Assembly: GCA_003162595.1 (NCBI GenBank)
Contig: PMNJ01000144.1
Span: 17,685 to 33,604 of the forward strand
Reading direction: 5' to 3'
Length of the DNA stretch: 15,920 nucleotides
Origin: Bacteroidales bacterium
Lineage (GTDB): Bacteria > Bacteroidota > Bacteroidia > Bacteroidales > VadinHA17
Position 1 is the first letter of the stretch. The number at the start of each line of letters is the position of its first letter. Under the pieces are notes generated by a model. That model worked only from the letters and a program-made list of their open reading frames with translations, had not been told where the DNA came from and did no database searches. The translations under genes and the position numbers were made by a program. Positions 6,322 to 12,960 of this stretch are shown here, in pieces.

Positions 6322-8091
6322 ATGAGGGAAAGATCGATTTCTTATCTGACAATTAAATTACTCTTCTTCGTACTGCTGGTTTCGTGTTCAGGGAAAGGAA
6401 AAAAGAGCATAAGCATACTTGAGACAACTGATGTGCATGGAGTTATTCTTCCTTATGATTTCATTGAAAAAGAGAAGCTGAATGCTTCCATGGCCTCTTC
6501 ATTTAGCTATATTAAACAGGTCAGAAAGAATAAAGATGTTACCATGCTTCTTGATAACGGAGATAATCTGCAGGGACAACCTGAGGTATATTATTACAAT
6601 TTTATTGATACGCTTCAACCCCATTTTGTTGCTGAAGTGATGAATTATATGGGATATGATGCCTGCACTATTGGCAACCACGATATAGAAGCAGGGCATA
6701 GAGTTTACGACCGGCTGGTTAAAGAATATAATTTCCCATTACTTGGTGCAAATGCTTTAAATATCGTTTCTGGCAGACCATATTTTAAACCTTACCAGAT
6801 TCTTGAAAAGAAGGGGATTAAAATTGCTGTTTTTGGACTTGTCACACCTGCAATTCCTAATTGGCTGCCACCTCAACTATATTCCGGCATTGAATTTAAA
6901 GATATGGTTGAAACAGCCAGGCAATGGATGCCAGTTATTTTAAATGAAAAACCTGACCTTGTGATCGGATTATTCCATTCAGGATGGGACAGATCTGAAG
7001 GGAAACTGCAACATACTGATAATCTAAGTGAAAATGGCACAGCAGCTGTAGCGTATAATGTTCCAGGATTTGACATAATATTTTGTGGTCATGATCATAA
7101 GCCTGCTGATGAAAAATTTGTCAATTCAGCTGGCGATACCGTACTCATTCTCAATGGAGGAAGCAGGTCGGAAAAACTGGCTGAAGCAGATATAACTTTT
7201 ACTTCAAAAAAAATTAAAGGGAAGCACCGTATGAAAATTACGGGTCAGATCATAAATGTTGCTGATTTTAAACCAGATAATGAATTCATTACAAAGTTTA
7301 CTCCCCAATATAAAATAATTGACGAATATGTTAACAGGGTTATTGGGAGTTCGTCGGCGACAATCTCTTCAAGGAATGCATATTTTGGTCCATCAGCTTT
7401 CGTTGATATGGTTCATTCAATTCAACTTGAAATTACAGGAGCAGATATTTCATTTGCTGCGCCCCTCTCTTTCGATGTTCAGATAAACAAGGGTACTATA
7501 ACTGTAGGAGATATGTTTAAACTCTACAGATTTGAAAATATGCTTTACACCATGTCCTTATCGGGCAATGAGATTCAGAAATACCTGGAGTACTCATATT
7601 CAGGATGGCTTAATACAATGAAGGGGCCAGCTGATTTATTACTTAAATTGCGTCTCGGAAAAGATGGGAAACCCTTAATTACAAATAATAAAGCATGGTT
7701 TAAAAATCAATCATATAATTTTGATTCAGCGGCCGGGATTAATTATACTGTTGATATAAGCAAGCCAGAAGGAGAGAGAGTAGAGATAAAAGGTTTTACT
7801 GATGGCAGGCCTTTTGATAAAAATAAAATGTATAAGGTGGCCGTTAACTCATATCGGGGAAATGGGGGTGGTGGACATTTTACCGAGGGGGCCGGAATAG
7901 CCAAAGATGAACTGAGGAAAAGACTAATTTCTTCTACAGATCGGGATTTAAGATATTATATATTGAAATCAATTGAATCAAAAAAATCAATAAATCCGGT
8001 ACCACTGAATAACTGGAAGATTATTCCTGAAAAATGGGTACAAATAGCTATGTCGTCAGAATCTGCCATGCTATTCGGAATTAGTAAATAG
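6322..8091 (+). CDS. Periplasmic 2',3'-cyclic-nucleotide phosphodiesterase / 5'-nucleotidase lipoprotein (CpdB/UshA family)
   Basis: A 589-residue two-domain metallophosphoesterase that hydrolyses nucleotides or 2',3'-cyclic nucleotides outside the cytoplasm, feeding nucleoside and phosphate salvage. A signal peptide ends in the lipobox LLVSC with Cys22 as the lipidation site. The N-terminal calcineurin-like domain (about 29-310) holds every metal-ligand motif: Asp37 and His39 in TTDVHG, Asp81 in DNGDNLQG, Asn118/His119 in GNHD, His219 in FHSGW and His257/His259 in GHDH. The C-terminal 5'-nucleotidase domain (about 335-570) includes the substrate-region pattern NSYRGNGGGGHF. The sequence style (METTD-like start, DNGD, HSGW, GHDH) is nearer CpdB than UshA, but the substrate cannot be fixed by reading. 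The gene begins an apparent operon, with queE 18 bases on, though the two share no obvious pathway. Confidence 0.92.
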   Translation: MRERSISYLTIKLLFFVLLVSCSGKGKKSISILETTDVHGVILPYDFIEKEKLNASMASSFSYIKQVRKNKDVTMLLDNGDNLQGQPEVYYYNFIDTLQPHFVAEVMNYMGYDACTIGNHDIEAGHRVYDRLVKEYNFPLLGANALNIVSGRPYFKPYQILEKKGIKIAVFGLVTPAIPNWLPPQLYSGIEFKDMVETARQWMPVILNEKPDLVIGLFHSGWDRSEGKLQHTDNLSENGTAAVAYNVPGFDIIFCGHDHKPADEKFVNSAGDTVLILNGGSRSEKLAEADITFTSKKIKGKHRMKITGQIINVADFKPDNEFITKFTPQYKIIDEYVNRVIGSSSATISSRNAYFGPSAFVDMVHSIQLEITGADISFAAPLSFDVQINKGTITVGDMFKLYRFENMLYTMSLSGNEIQKYLEYSYSGWLNTMKGPADLLLKLRLGKDGKPLITNNKAWFKNQSYNFDSAAGINYTVDISKPEGERVEIKGFTDGRPFDKNKMYKVAVNSYRGNGGGGHFTEGAGIAKDELRKRLISSTDRDLRYYILKSIESKKSINPVPLNNWKIIPEKWVQIAMSSESAMLFGISK

Positions 8092-8109
8092 ATTTGAAAT
8101 ATCAGAATA

Positions 8110-8739
8110 TTGGAAAAGGAGAGAGATATAGTAACAGATGGAGCAAGTCTTCCTGTAGTGGAAGAGTTTTTTTCATTGCAAGGTGAAGGATTTCAGACAG
8201 GTAAGGCAGCATACTTTATCAGGCTGGGAGGATGTGATATAGGATGCAGCTGGTGCGATTCCCGTTTTTCCTGGAACCCGGGTTTACATCCTATGGTTGA
8301 AACTCAATCTATTATTGACCGGGTTATTGAATCAGGAGCGGATTCAGTTGTTGTTACTGGTGGAGAACCGTTGATGTGGACCCTTGATCTCTTATGCAAG
8401 GGATTAAAAACCATAAATATATGTACCTTTATCGAAACCTCAGGAGGGTATCCCTTAAGCGGAACCTGGGACTGGATATGCCTTTCACCCAAAAAAAATA
8501 TGCCACCAACCTCTGAAATCTGTCAAATTGCTGATGAGCTTAAGGTGATTATTCAGGATAAAAGTGATTTTGAATGGGCAGAAAAATATCATGGAATGGT
8601 AAGCAGGGAATGCAGATTATATCTACAGCCTGAATGGAGCAGATTTGATACTATTATTCCTGAAATAGTTAAATATATAAAGAAAAACCCGATTTGGAGA
8701 ATCTCTCTGCAGGTTCATAAATATATGCATATCCCCTGA
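8110..8739 (+). CDS. queE: 7-carboxy-7-deazaguanine synthase (radical SAM)
   Basis: QueE converts 6-carboxytetrahydropterin to 7-carboxy-7-deazaguanine, a radical SAM step on the way to preQ0 and the tRNA base queuosine, in the cytoplasm. In this 209-residue protein the family's N-terminal pattern VVEEFFSLQGEGFQTGKAAY is followed by the radical-SAM cluster motif CDIGCSWC (CX3CX2C; Cys42, Cys46, Cys49), then VTGGEPLMW for SAM binding and the QPEW segment near the end. The start is a TTG at 8110. The nearest alternative is a GTG at 8158, which would remove the residues that relatives keep before PxVEEF. No in-frame ATG exists close by. It lies 18 bases after the nucleotidase gene and 5 bases before the OmpA-family gene. 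No other queuosine genes are in the window. Confidence 0.95.
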   Translation: MEKERDIVTDGASLPVVEEFFSLQGEGFQTGKAAYFIRLGGCDIGCSWCDSRFSWNPGLHPMVETQSIIDRVIESGADSVVVTGGEPLMWTLDLLCKGLKTINICTFIETSGGYPLSGTWDWICLSPKKNMPPTSEICQIADELKVIIQDKSDFEWAEKYHGMVSRECRLYLQPEWSRFDTIIPEIVKYIKKNPIWRISLQVHKYMHIP

Positions 8740-8744
8740 TTAAT

Positions 8745-10682
8745 ATGAAGTACATCTTACCGATATTCGTATTAATAGTCTATTTTGAATCATCCCTGGT
8801 TGGTCTTTCACAGGGTTTGCATACTACATCAAATAAAGCTCTCAAGATATATAAAGAAGGAGTTTCTGCATACGAATATCTCGATTATTATAAAGCTGAA
8901 AACGATTTTAAAGAAGCACTATCCATTGACAAAGATTTTTATGAAGCTCATATGATGCTTGGGGATTTGCTGGAAAAAGTTAGCAGGTATAAGGAAGCCT
9001 CAGAAAATTATGAGGCGGCTGTAAAAATTGATTCTCTGTTTTTCAAGCCTGTGTTTTTTAATTTGGCAAACGCTGAGATGATGTCAGAAAATTATTCAAA
9101 TGCATTGATTCATTTTAATGTTTATCTGGCACAGGAGGGAATGTCAGCAAAAAATAAAATTGCTGCAGCAAAGAGTATTAAAAACTGTGAATTTGCCATA
9201 AATGCAATGAAGAATCCGGTTCCATTTAATCCGGTAAGCGTTGGTTCAGGAATAAACACCAGCGATGATGAATATTGGCCATCTATAACTGCAGATGGTC
9301 AGACACTTATGTTTACAAGACAACCAAATATTTCTAACAATCCTGATTTCAAGGGAGTCGTCCAGGAGGATTTTTATATAAGTTATTTAGTCAACAATGT
9401 ATGGCAGAAAGCTTTTAATGCAGGGGCTCCGCTGAATACTATTCAAAATGAAGGAGCTCAAACTCTTTCGTCTGACGGCAGCTATATGTATTTTACTGCA
9501 TGCAACCGGCCCGATGGCCTGGGAAATTGTGATCTGTATTTTTCAGCGTTTAACAATGGCAAGTGGTCAGAACCATCTAATCTTGGAGCACCGGTAAATA
9601 CAAACCACTGGGAATCAACGCCATCTATCAGTGCGGATGGTAGAACACTTTTCTTTTCAAGTAGCAGACCCGGTGGGTTTGGAGGAAAAGATATCTGGTT
9701 AACAAGATTAAATGATAAAAACAAATGGACTGAACCTGTAAACCTCGGAAGTGCCATTAATACTGAGGGCGATGAAATGTCGCCTTTCATACATTTTGAT
9801 GGAAAAACACTTTATTTTGCTTCTGATGGCAGAGTCGGAATGGGTGGATTTGATCTTTTTGTTACGAGAATGAAGGATGATAGTACATGGACAGAGCCTC
9901 AGAATCTTGGATATCCAATAAATACTTTCAATGATGAAATGGGGCTTATAATCGAATCAGGCGGACAAAAAGCATATTATTCATCAATACGGGATAAGTC
10001 AAGAGGTAAGGATATTTTTTCTTTTAACCTTTATGAGTCAGCCAGACCTAATCCGGTATCTTATATGAAAGGTAAAGTATACGACAAAAAGACGGGCAAG
10101 TTATTAAAAGCAGATTATGAGCTAATAAATCTATCAACAGGGAAAATAATTATCAAAAATGTTACCGATGAAACGGGTAATTTTCTGGTTTGTCTCCCTT
10201 CCGGATACAATTATGGGATAAATGTCAGTAAACCCGGGTACCTCTTTTATTCCGAAAATTTCATGCTTGAAGGGATTCATTCGGCTTCTAAGCCTTATAT
10301 TAAAAAAATAGTTCTTAATCCAGCTGTTGTAGGAGAGAAGATGCAACTCTCAAATGTGTTCTATGAAATCGACTCATGGCAATTAAAGAAGGAATCCATT
10401 TCAGAATTAGATAACCTGGTAAACCTATTATCAGAAAACTTGAACCTGGTTATGGAAATCGGAGGTTATACTGATTCTACCGGAACAGAGCAATATAATA
10501 TGGCATTATCTGAAAAAAGAGCTTTATCGGTTGTTAACTATCTTATCAAGAAAGGGATATCTACTGACAGACTTAAATATAAAGGCTACGGAAACACTTC
10601 TCCTCTTGGTGATAATGTTACTACTGAGGGTAGAAAATTAAACAGAAGAACTGAAGCAAAAATAGTTCAACTGAAAAAATAA
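8745..10682 (+). CDS. TPR / PD40 beta-propeller / carboxypeptidase-regulatory / OmpA protein, PorE-like
   Basis: A 645-residue envelope protein with four parts. After a signal peptide (about 1-23, with no lipobox cysteine), TPR-like helices occupy about 30-150. A PD40/WD40-like beta-propeller (about 165-430) shows at least five blades of the pattern PSISADGRTLFFSS...GGKDIW. A carboxypeptidase-regulatory-like Ig fold follows (about 435-520, MKGKVYDKKTGKLL). The OmpA C-terminal peptidoglycan-binding domain (about 530-645) has GGYTDSTGTEQYNMALSEKRA and a final GRKLNRRTEAKI. This order is that of PorE (PG1058) of the Porphyromonas type IX secretion system, which links outer-membrane T9SS parts to peptidoglycan. 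Bacteroidota have many paralogues of this architecture, so PorE identity is likely but unproven. It starts 5 bases after queE and ends just before a hairpin terminator. Confidence 0.85.
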   Translation: MKYILPIFVLIVYFESSLVGLSQGLHTTSNKALKIYKEGVSAYEYLDYYKAENDFKEALSIDKDFYEAHMMLGDLLEKVSRYKEASENYEAAVKIDSLFFKPVFFNLANAEMMSENYSNALIHFNVYLAQEGMSAKNKIAAAKSIKNCEFAINAMKNPVPFNPVSVGSGINTSDDEYWPSITADGQTLMFTRQPNISNNPDFKGVVQEDFYISYLVNNVWQKAFNAGAPLNTIQNEGAQTLSSDGSYMYFTACNRPDGLGNCDLYFSAFNNGKWSEPSNLGAPVNTNHWESTPSISADGRTLFFSSSRPGGFGGKDIWLTRLNDKNKWTEPVNLGSAINTEGDEMSPFIHFDGKTLYFASDGRVGMGGFDLFVTRMKDDSTWTEPQNLGYPINTFNDEMGLIIESGGQKAYYSSIRDKSRGKDIFSFNLYESARPNPVSYMKGKVYDKKTGKLLKADYELINLSTGKIIIKNVTDETGNFLVCLPSGYNYGINVSKPGYLFYSENFMLEGIHSASKPYIKKIVLNPAVVGEKMQLSNVFYEIDSWQLKKESISELDNLVNLLSENLNLVMEIGGYTDSTGTEQYNMALSEKRALSVVNYLIKKGISTDRLKYKGYGNTSPLGDNVTTEGRKLNRRTEAKIVQLKK

Positions 10683-10683
10683 A

Positions 10684-10714
10684 AAATGGCTGTCTATTGG
10701 TGAAACAGCCATTT
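10684..10714. terminator. Hairpin terminator between convergent units, probably bidirectional
   Basis: AAATGGCTGT (10684-10693) pairs perfectly with ACAGCCATTT (10705-10714) around an 11-base loop. It starts 2 bases after the stop of the OmpA-family gene. Read on the minus strand, the stem is followed by a long T-run (complement of the A-run at 10675-10686), which suits termination of the kinase/TPR operon. On the plus strand the tail is the weaker ATTTGTTCT. Confidence 0.8.
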
Positions 10715-10765
10715 GTTCTCCTGATGATTGAATTCAGACATTGAAAATAATAACACGAGCTTTTA

Positions 10766-11605
10766 TCAGATTGCGATCATGGAATTTAAGTATTTATTTA
10801 TATTAAGTTCGGAACTAACTATCACTTTGACAGGGACAGAAAAGTAAATTCCTGTTCCGGTAAGACCGTTGCATTCTATACAGATAGTTCCTCCTAGCAT
10901 CTGGATCAGCTTCTTAGCCAGGGTAATATTGATAGCTGTAAAAGTATCATTGTGCAGTATCAGAGATTCATTCAAATCTTCGGATTGAAGGAATTCTTTG
11001 CACTTGAAATAACCCTGGCCTGAATCGAGAACATAAAAGTTTACTTTATCGTCTCTGAGAAAATACCCGATTTTTACATAACCTGAATTGGTGTTTTTTA
11101 TTGAATTCTGGAACAGACTTCGAATTACCCTGTAAATCTTGTTCTTATCAATAATTACTTCAGTAGAATTTGAAAATTGTATTTCAGTTACCAGTTCAAG
11201 ATCTTTGTGACCCTCTTTATGTAGTTCTTCCCTGAATTCTGAAAGAAGGTCATCAAGAAAACTATCGAGTTTGTATATTTTTGAATCAGCTTTTGAATTA
11301 CCCGTATCAATTATAGCCGAATCAAGAAAACTATCGAACAGACCTAATAATTGTTCACATGCATTTAATATCTGGCTGCTGAATTCTTCACGCTCGGAAT
11401 CGTTACAACCACTATCTTTCATCAGAAATGAAAATGCAACAATTGCATTCATGTATGTTCTCATTTCATGAGACATCCCTGTTAAAACTGTTGGACAATT
11501 TATCATTTGATTATTCGGTGAATTCATATCGTTTTCCATTACCCTGATCTCCATTTGTATATTTTTATCACCTTGTGAATCGCATATTAAATGAGTCTTA
11601 CCCAT
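10766..11605 (-). CDS. Sensor-less histidine kinase-like protein with degenerate G2 box
   Basis: A 279-residue soluble protein with a HisKA-type dimerisation/phosphoacceptor segment and a GHKL ATPase domain, but no sensor, PAS or membrane segment. His46 lies in MSHEMRTYMNAIVAF; the usual proline after RT is tyrosine here. The ATPase domain has the N-box with Asn167 (FQNSIKNT), G1 as DSGQGY (Asp194 to Gly198), and a terminal G3-like GTGIYFSVPV (about 250-259). The G2 position, where active kinases carry GxGLGL, reads DTFTAI (220-225), so the glycines of the ATP lid are lost. It may be weakly active, a phosphatase or binding partner, or a pseudokinase. It starts 4 bases after the stop of the membrane TPR gene, so the two are co-transcribed. 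The first 40 residues are not recognisable, and a later start such as Met27 is possible. Confidence 0.85.
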   Translation of the reverse strand: MGKTHLICDSQGDKNIQMEIRVMENDMNSPNNQMINCPTVLTGMSHEMRTYMNAIVAFSFLMKDSGCNDSEREEFSSQILNACEQLLGLFDSFLDSAIIDTGNSKADSKIYKLDSFLDDLLSEFREELHKEGHKDLELVTEIQFSNSTEVIIDKNKIYRVIRSLFQNSIKNTNSGYVKIGYFLRDDKVNFYVLDSGQGYFKCKEFLQSEDLNESLILHNDTFTAINITLAKKLIQMLGGTICIECNGLTGTGIYFSVPVKVIVSSELNINKYLNSMIAI

Positions 11606-11609
11606 TCAA

Positions 11610-12368
11610 TTACTTCAATCCCCTGATTATCTTTTTTGCATCACTTTTATAAATTCCATCCCCTTTCCCAATTATTTTAAAAAGTTGTTTTGCCTTTTCT
11701 GTTTCATCGGTATTGAGATAGCATAAGGCAAGATACCACTGGGCCTGATCGATATAAAGGTTGTCCTTATCGTCAATCACCTTAACAAATGATTGCTTGG
11801 CCTCAGGGTATTTCTTCTCTTCAAAATTTGAAACGCCTTTTAATAAGACAGTCTGCATATCGTTCGGATTGTTTCCAAGCACTTTATTGAAAAGAACCGC
11901 GGCTTTCTCATAATCATGGGTATTATAAAATTCCAGAGCCAGCGTGAAATCAGCATTTGATACAGACCGAGCCGACCTCTGACTTGTCGGAGGTTCATAT
12001 ACCTTGTAATAGTGTTTCATTATTTTCTCACTATTAAGATTTTTACCTGAAAACATTGCAATACTTCCAATCAGTATGAGGCCTGCAAATACCGCAGCAT
12101 ATCTGATGAAAACTGTTTTCTTCGAATCATTTACAGGTTTCCTTACCTCCTTTCGCCGATTTTCAATCTCGGAAAGCTTGTTTCTTAACGACATTACATT
12201 CTGATTCTTAAGAATCTCATCGGTACGTTTTCTAAGATTGACTTCGTTTCTTAGTTTTTCATTACCTTCAAGTTCCTTGAGGAACCATTGTTTTTCTGAC
12301 TCGCTCATCTCTCCGGCATTGTACCTTTCGATGAAATATGAAAAATCAACTGTTTTCATGTTTTTCAA
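11610..12368 (-). CDS. Single-pass membrane TPR protein with anti-sigma-like N-terminus
   Basis: A 252-residue protein. The first 45 residues (FIERYNAGEMSESEKQWFLK, then a charged helix ending ELEGNEKLRNEV) resemble the cytoplasmic N-terminus of Bacteroidota anti-sigma/FecR-like proteins, though without zinc-finger cysteines or histidines. A basic linker leads to one membrane helix (about 90-107). Beyond it, the likely periplasmic part contains tetratricopeptide repeats: DFTLALEFYNTHDYEKAAVL, MQTVLLKGVSNFEEKKYPEA and AQWYLALCYLNTDETEKAKQ. The topology suggests transmission of an envelope signal, or scaffolding, across the inner membrane. No sigma factor gene lies in the window. The kinase-like gene follows after 4 bases; the TPR-CHAT protease gene diverges upstream, and a TPR-to-TPR contact between the two is an attractive but untested idea. 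Specific function is unknown. Confidence 0.8.
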   Translation of the reverse strand: MKNMKTVDFSYFIERYNAGEMSESEKQWFLKELEGNEKLRNEVNLRKRTDEILKNQNVMSLRNKLSEIENRRKEVRKPVNDSKKTVFIRYAAVFAGLILIGSIAMFSGKNLNSEKIMKHYYKVYEPPTSQRSARSVSNADFTLALEFYNTHDYEKAAVLFNKVLGNNPNDMQTVLLKGVSNFEEKKYPEAKQSFVKVIDDKDNLYIDQAQWYLALCYLNTDETEKAKQLFKIIGKGDGIYKSDAKKIIRGLK

Positions 12369-12468
12369 GGATTTTAAATATTATTTCATTTAATTATATC
12401 TATATTTTTTGCTGCAAATAATGAGTTAAACAAACTACCCAAAATCACAGTATATTTACAAAACTTTA

Positions 12469-12483
12469 TGCTTCAGTGAAGCA
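12469..12483. repeat. 15-bp palindrome upstream of the membrane TPR gene, possible operator
   Basis: TGCTTCA-G-TGAAGCA is a perfect 7-bp inverted repeat around one central base, about 100 bases upstream of the TPR gene's ATG in AT-rich non-coding DNA. A dimeric regulator could bind such a site. It lacks a T-run, so a terminator is less likely. There is no direct evidence of function. Confidence 0.35.
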
Positions 12484-12551
12484 AACCGCTTATTATATTT
12501 AATTATACGTTTAAGCCTTTAACAAATCAGCGATGTTATTAAAAATCAATA

Positions 12552-12572
12552 TATCTGTTTTTAGAACAGATA
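12552..12572 (-). terminator. AT-rich hairpin terminator after the double-glycine peptide gene
   Basis: TATCTGTT (12552-12559) pairs perfectly with AACAGATA (12565-12572) around a 5-base loop, beginning 12 bases beyond the peptide's stop. On the minus strand the stem is followed by TATTGATTTTTAATAA, a T-rich tail. The stem is only 8 bp and AT-rich, so termination may be partial, leaving some read-through into the TPR/kinase pair. Confidence 0.5.
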
Positions 12573-12584
12573 ATATTAAGGTTG

Positions 12585-12728
12585 TCAGATTATGACCGGA
12601 GGCATGGTAGTTTTAATTATAACGTCACCATCTCCGCCACGAATACAAATCATCTCTTCATTTGAAAGTGCAAACTCGGTGAAAATGTCTTTTGTCAACT
12701 TTGAATTCAGGGTTTTCATGGTTTTCAT
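12585..12728 (-). CDS. Small double-glycine leader peptide (Bacteroidales natural-product-precursor type)
   Basis: A 47-residue reading frame, starting MKTMKTLNSKLTKDIF. Its centre, ALSNEEMICIRGG, matches the leader pattern L-S-x-x-E-M-x-x-[IV]-[KR]-G-G of Bacteroidales peptide precursors (the GG-Bacteroidales family modelled as TIGR04149). Cleavage after the double glycine, as by C39 peptidase transporters, would release the 15-residue core DGDVIIKTTMPPVII: acidic at its start, with two threonines and a Pro-Pro, but no cysteine. An ATG at 12719 could serve as the start instead, dropping three residues. No modifying enzyme, C39 transporter or rSAM/SPASM protein is in the window. It lies between the membrane TPR gene (same strand) and the divergent CHAT protease gene, with a terminator directly after its stop. 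Coding status is inferred from the leader motif; the product's role is unknown. Confidence 0.7.
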   Translation of the reverse strand: MKTMKTLNSKLTKDIFTEFALSNEEMICIRGGDGDVIIKTTMPPVII

Positions 12729-12908
12729 TGCTCTTTTATATTAGTCAGGGTAATTCTTAAATCAATTTCTATACTGCTACATGTCGGTGTATACGTATTT
12801 GTGACACGAAAAAAACAAATATTTTTAAAATATTTTTTTATCTCCACATAATCAGATAATTAGAGAGAGTAATTTTTCTTATAAGTTCTGGATTTGATTT
12901 GGTTTTAT

Positions 12909-12916
12909 TATCTTTG
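12909..12916 (+). promoter_or_regulatory. -7 promoter box for the TPR-CHAT gene
   Basis: TATCTTTG matches TAnnTTTG exactly and lies 45 bases before the ATG at 12961. At the usual distance upstream there is only TTCTG (12886-12890), a weak -33 box. TTTG copies at 12893 and 12898 are too close. Transcription would begin around 12923. Confidence 0.5.
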
Positions 12917-12960
12917 GCCAGGAAAATATTAGGGGTCCTTCTAAACTAGGTAGTCGAAAC

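Noticed and set aside
8158..8160. GTG as an alternative queE start
   Set aside because: It would remove the conserved residues just before VEEFFSLQGEG; the TTG at 8110 gives the usual N-terminal length.
9482..9790. 102-codon minus-strand frame inside the OmpA/propeller gene
   Set aside because: It is a shadow of the repeated propeller blades on the plus strand and has no recognisable protein features.
12816..12823. AATATTTG on the minus strand as a promoter -7 box for the double-glycine peptide
   Set aside because: The first base departs from TAnnTTTG, no -33 box lies at the right distance and it is nearly 90 bases from the ATG; too weak to list.
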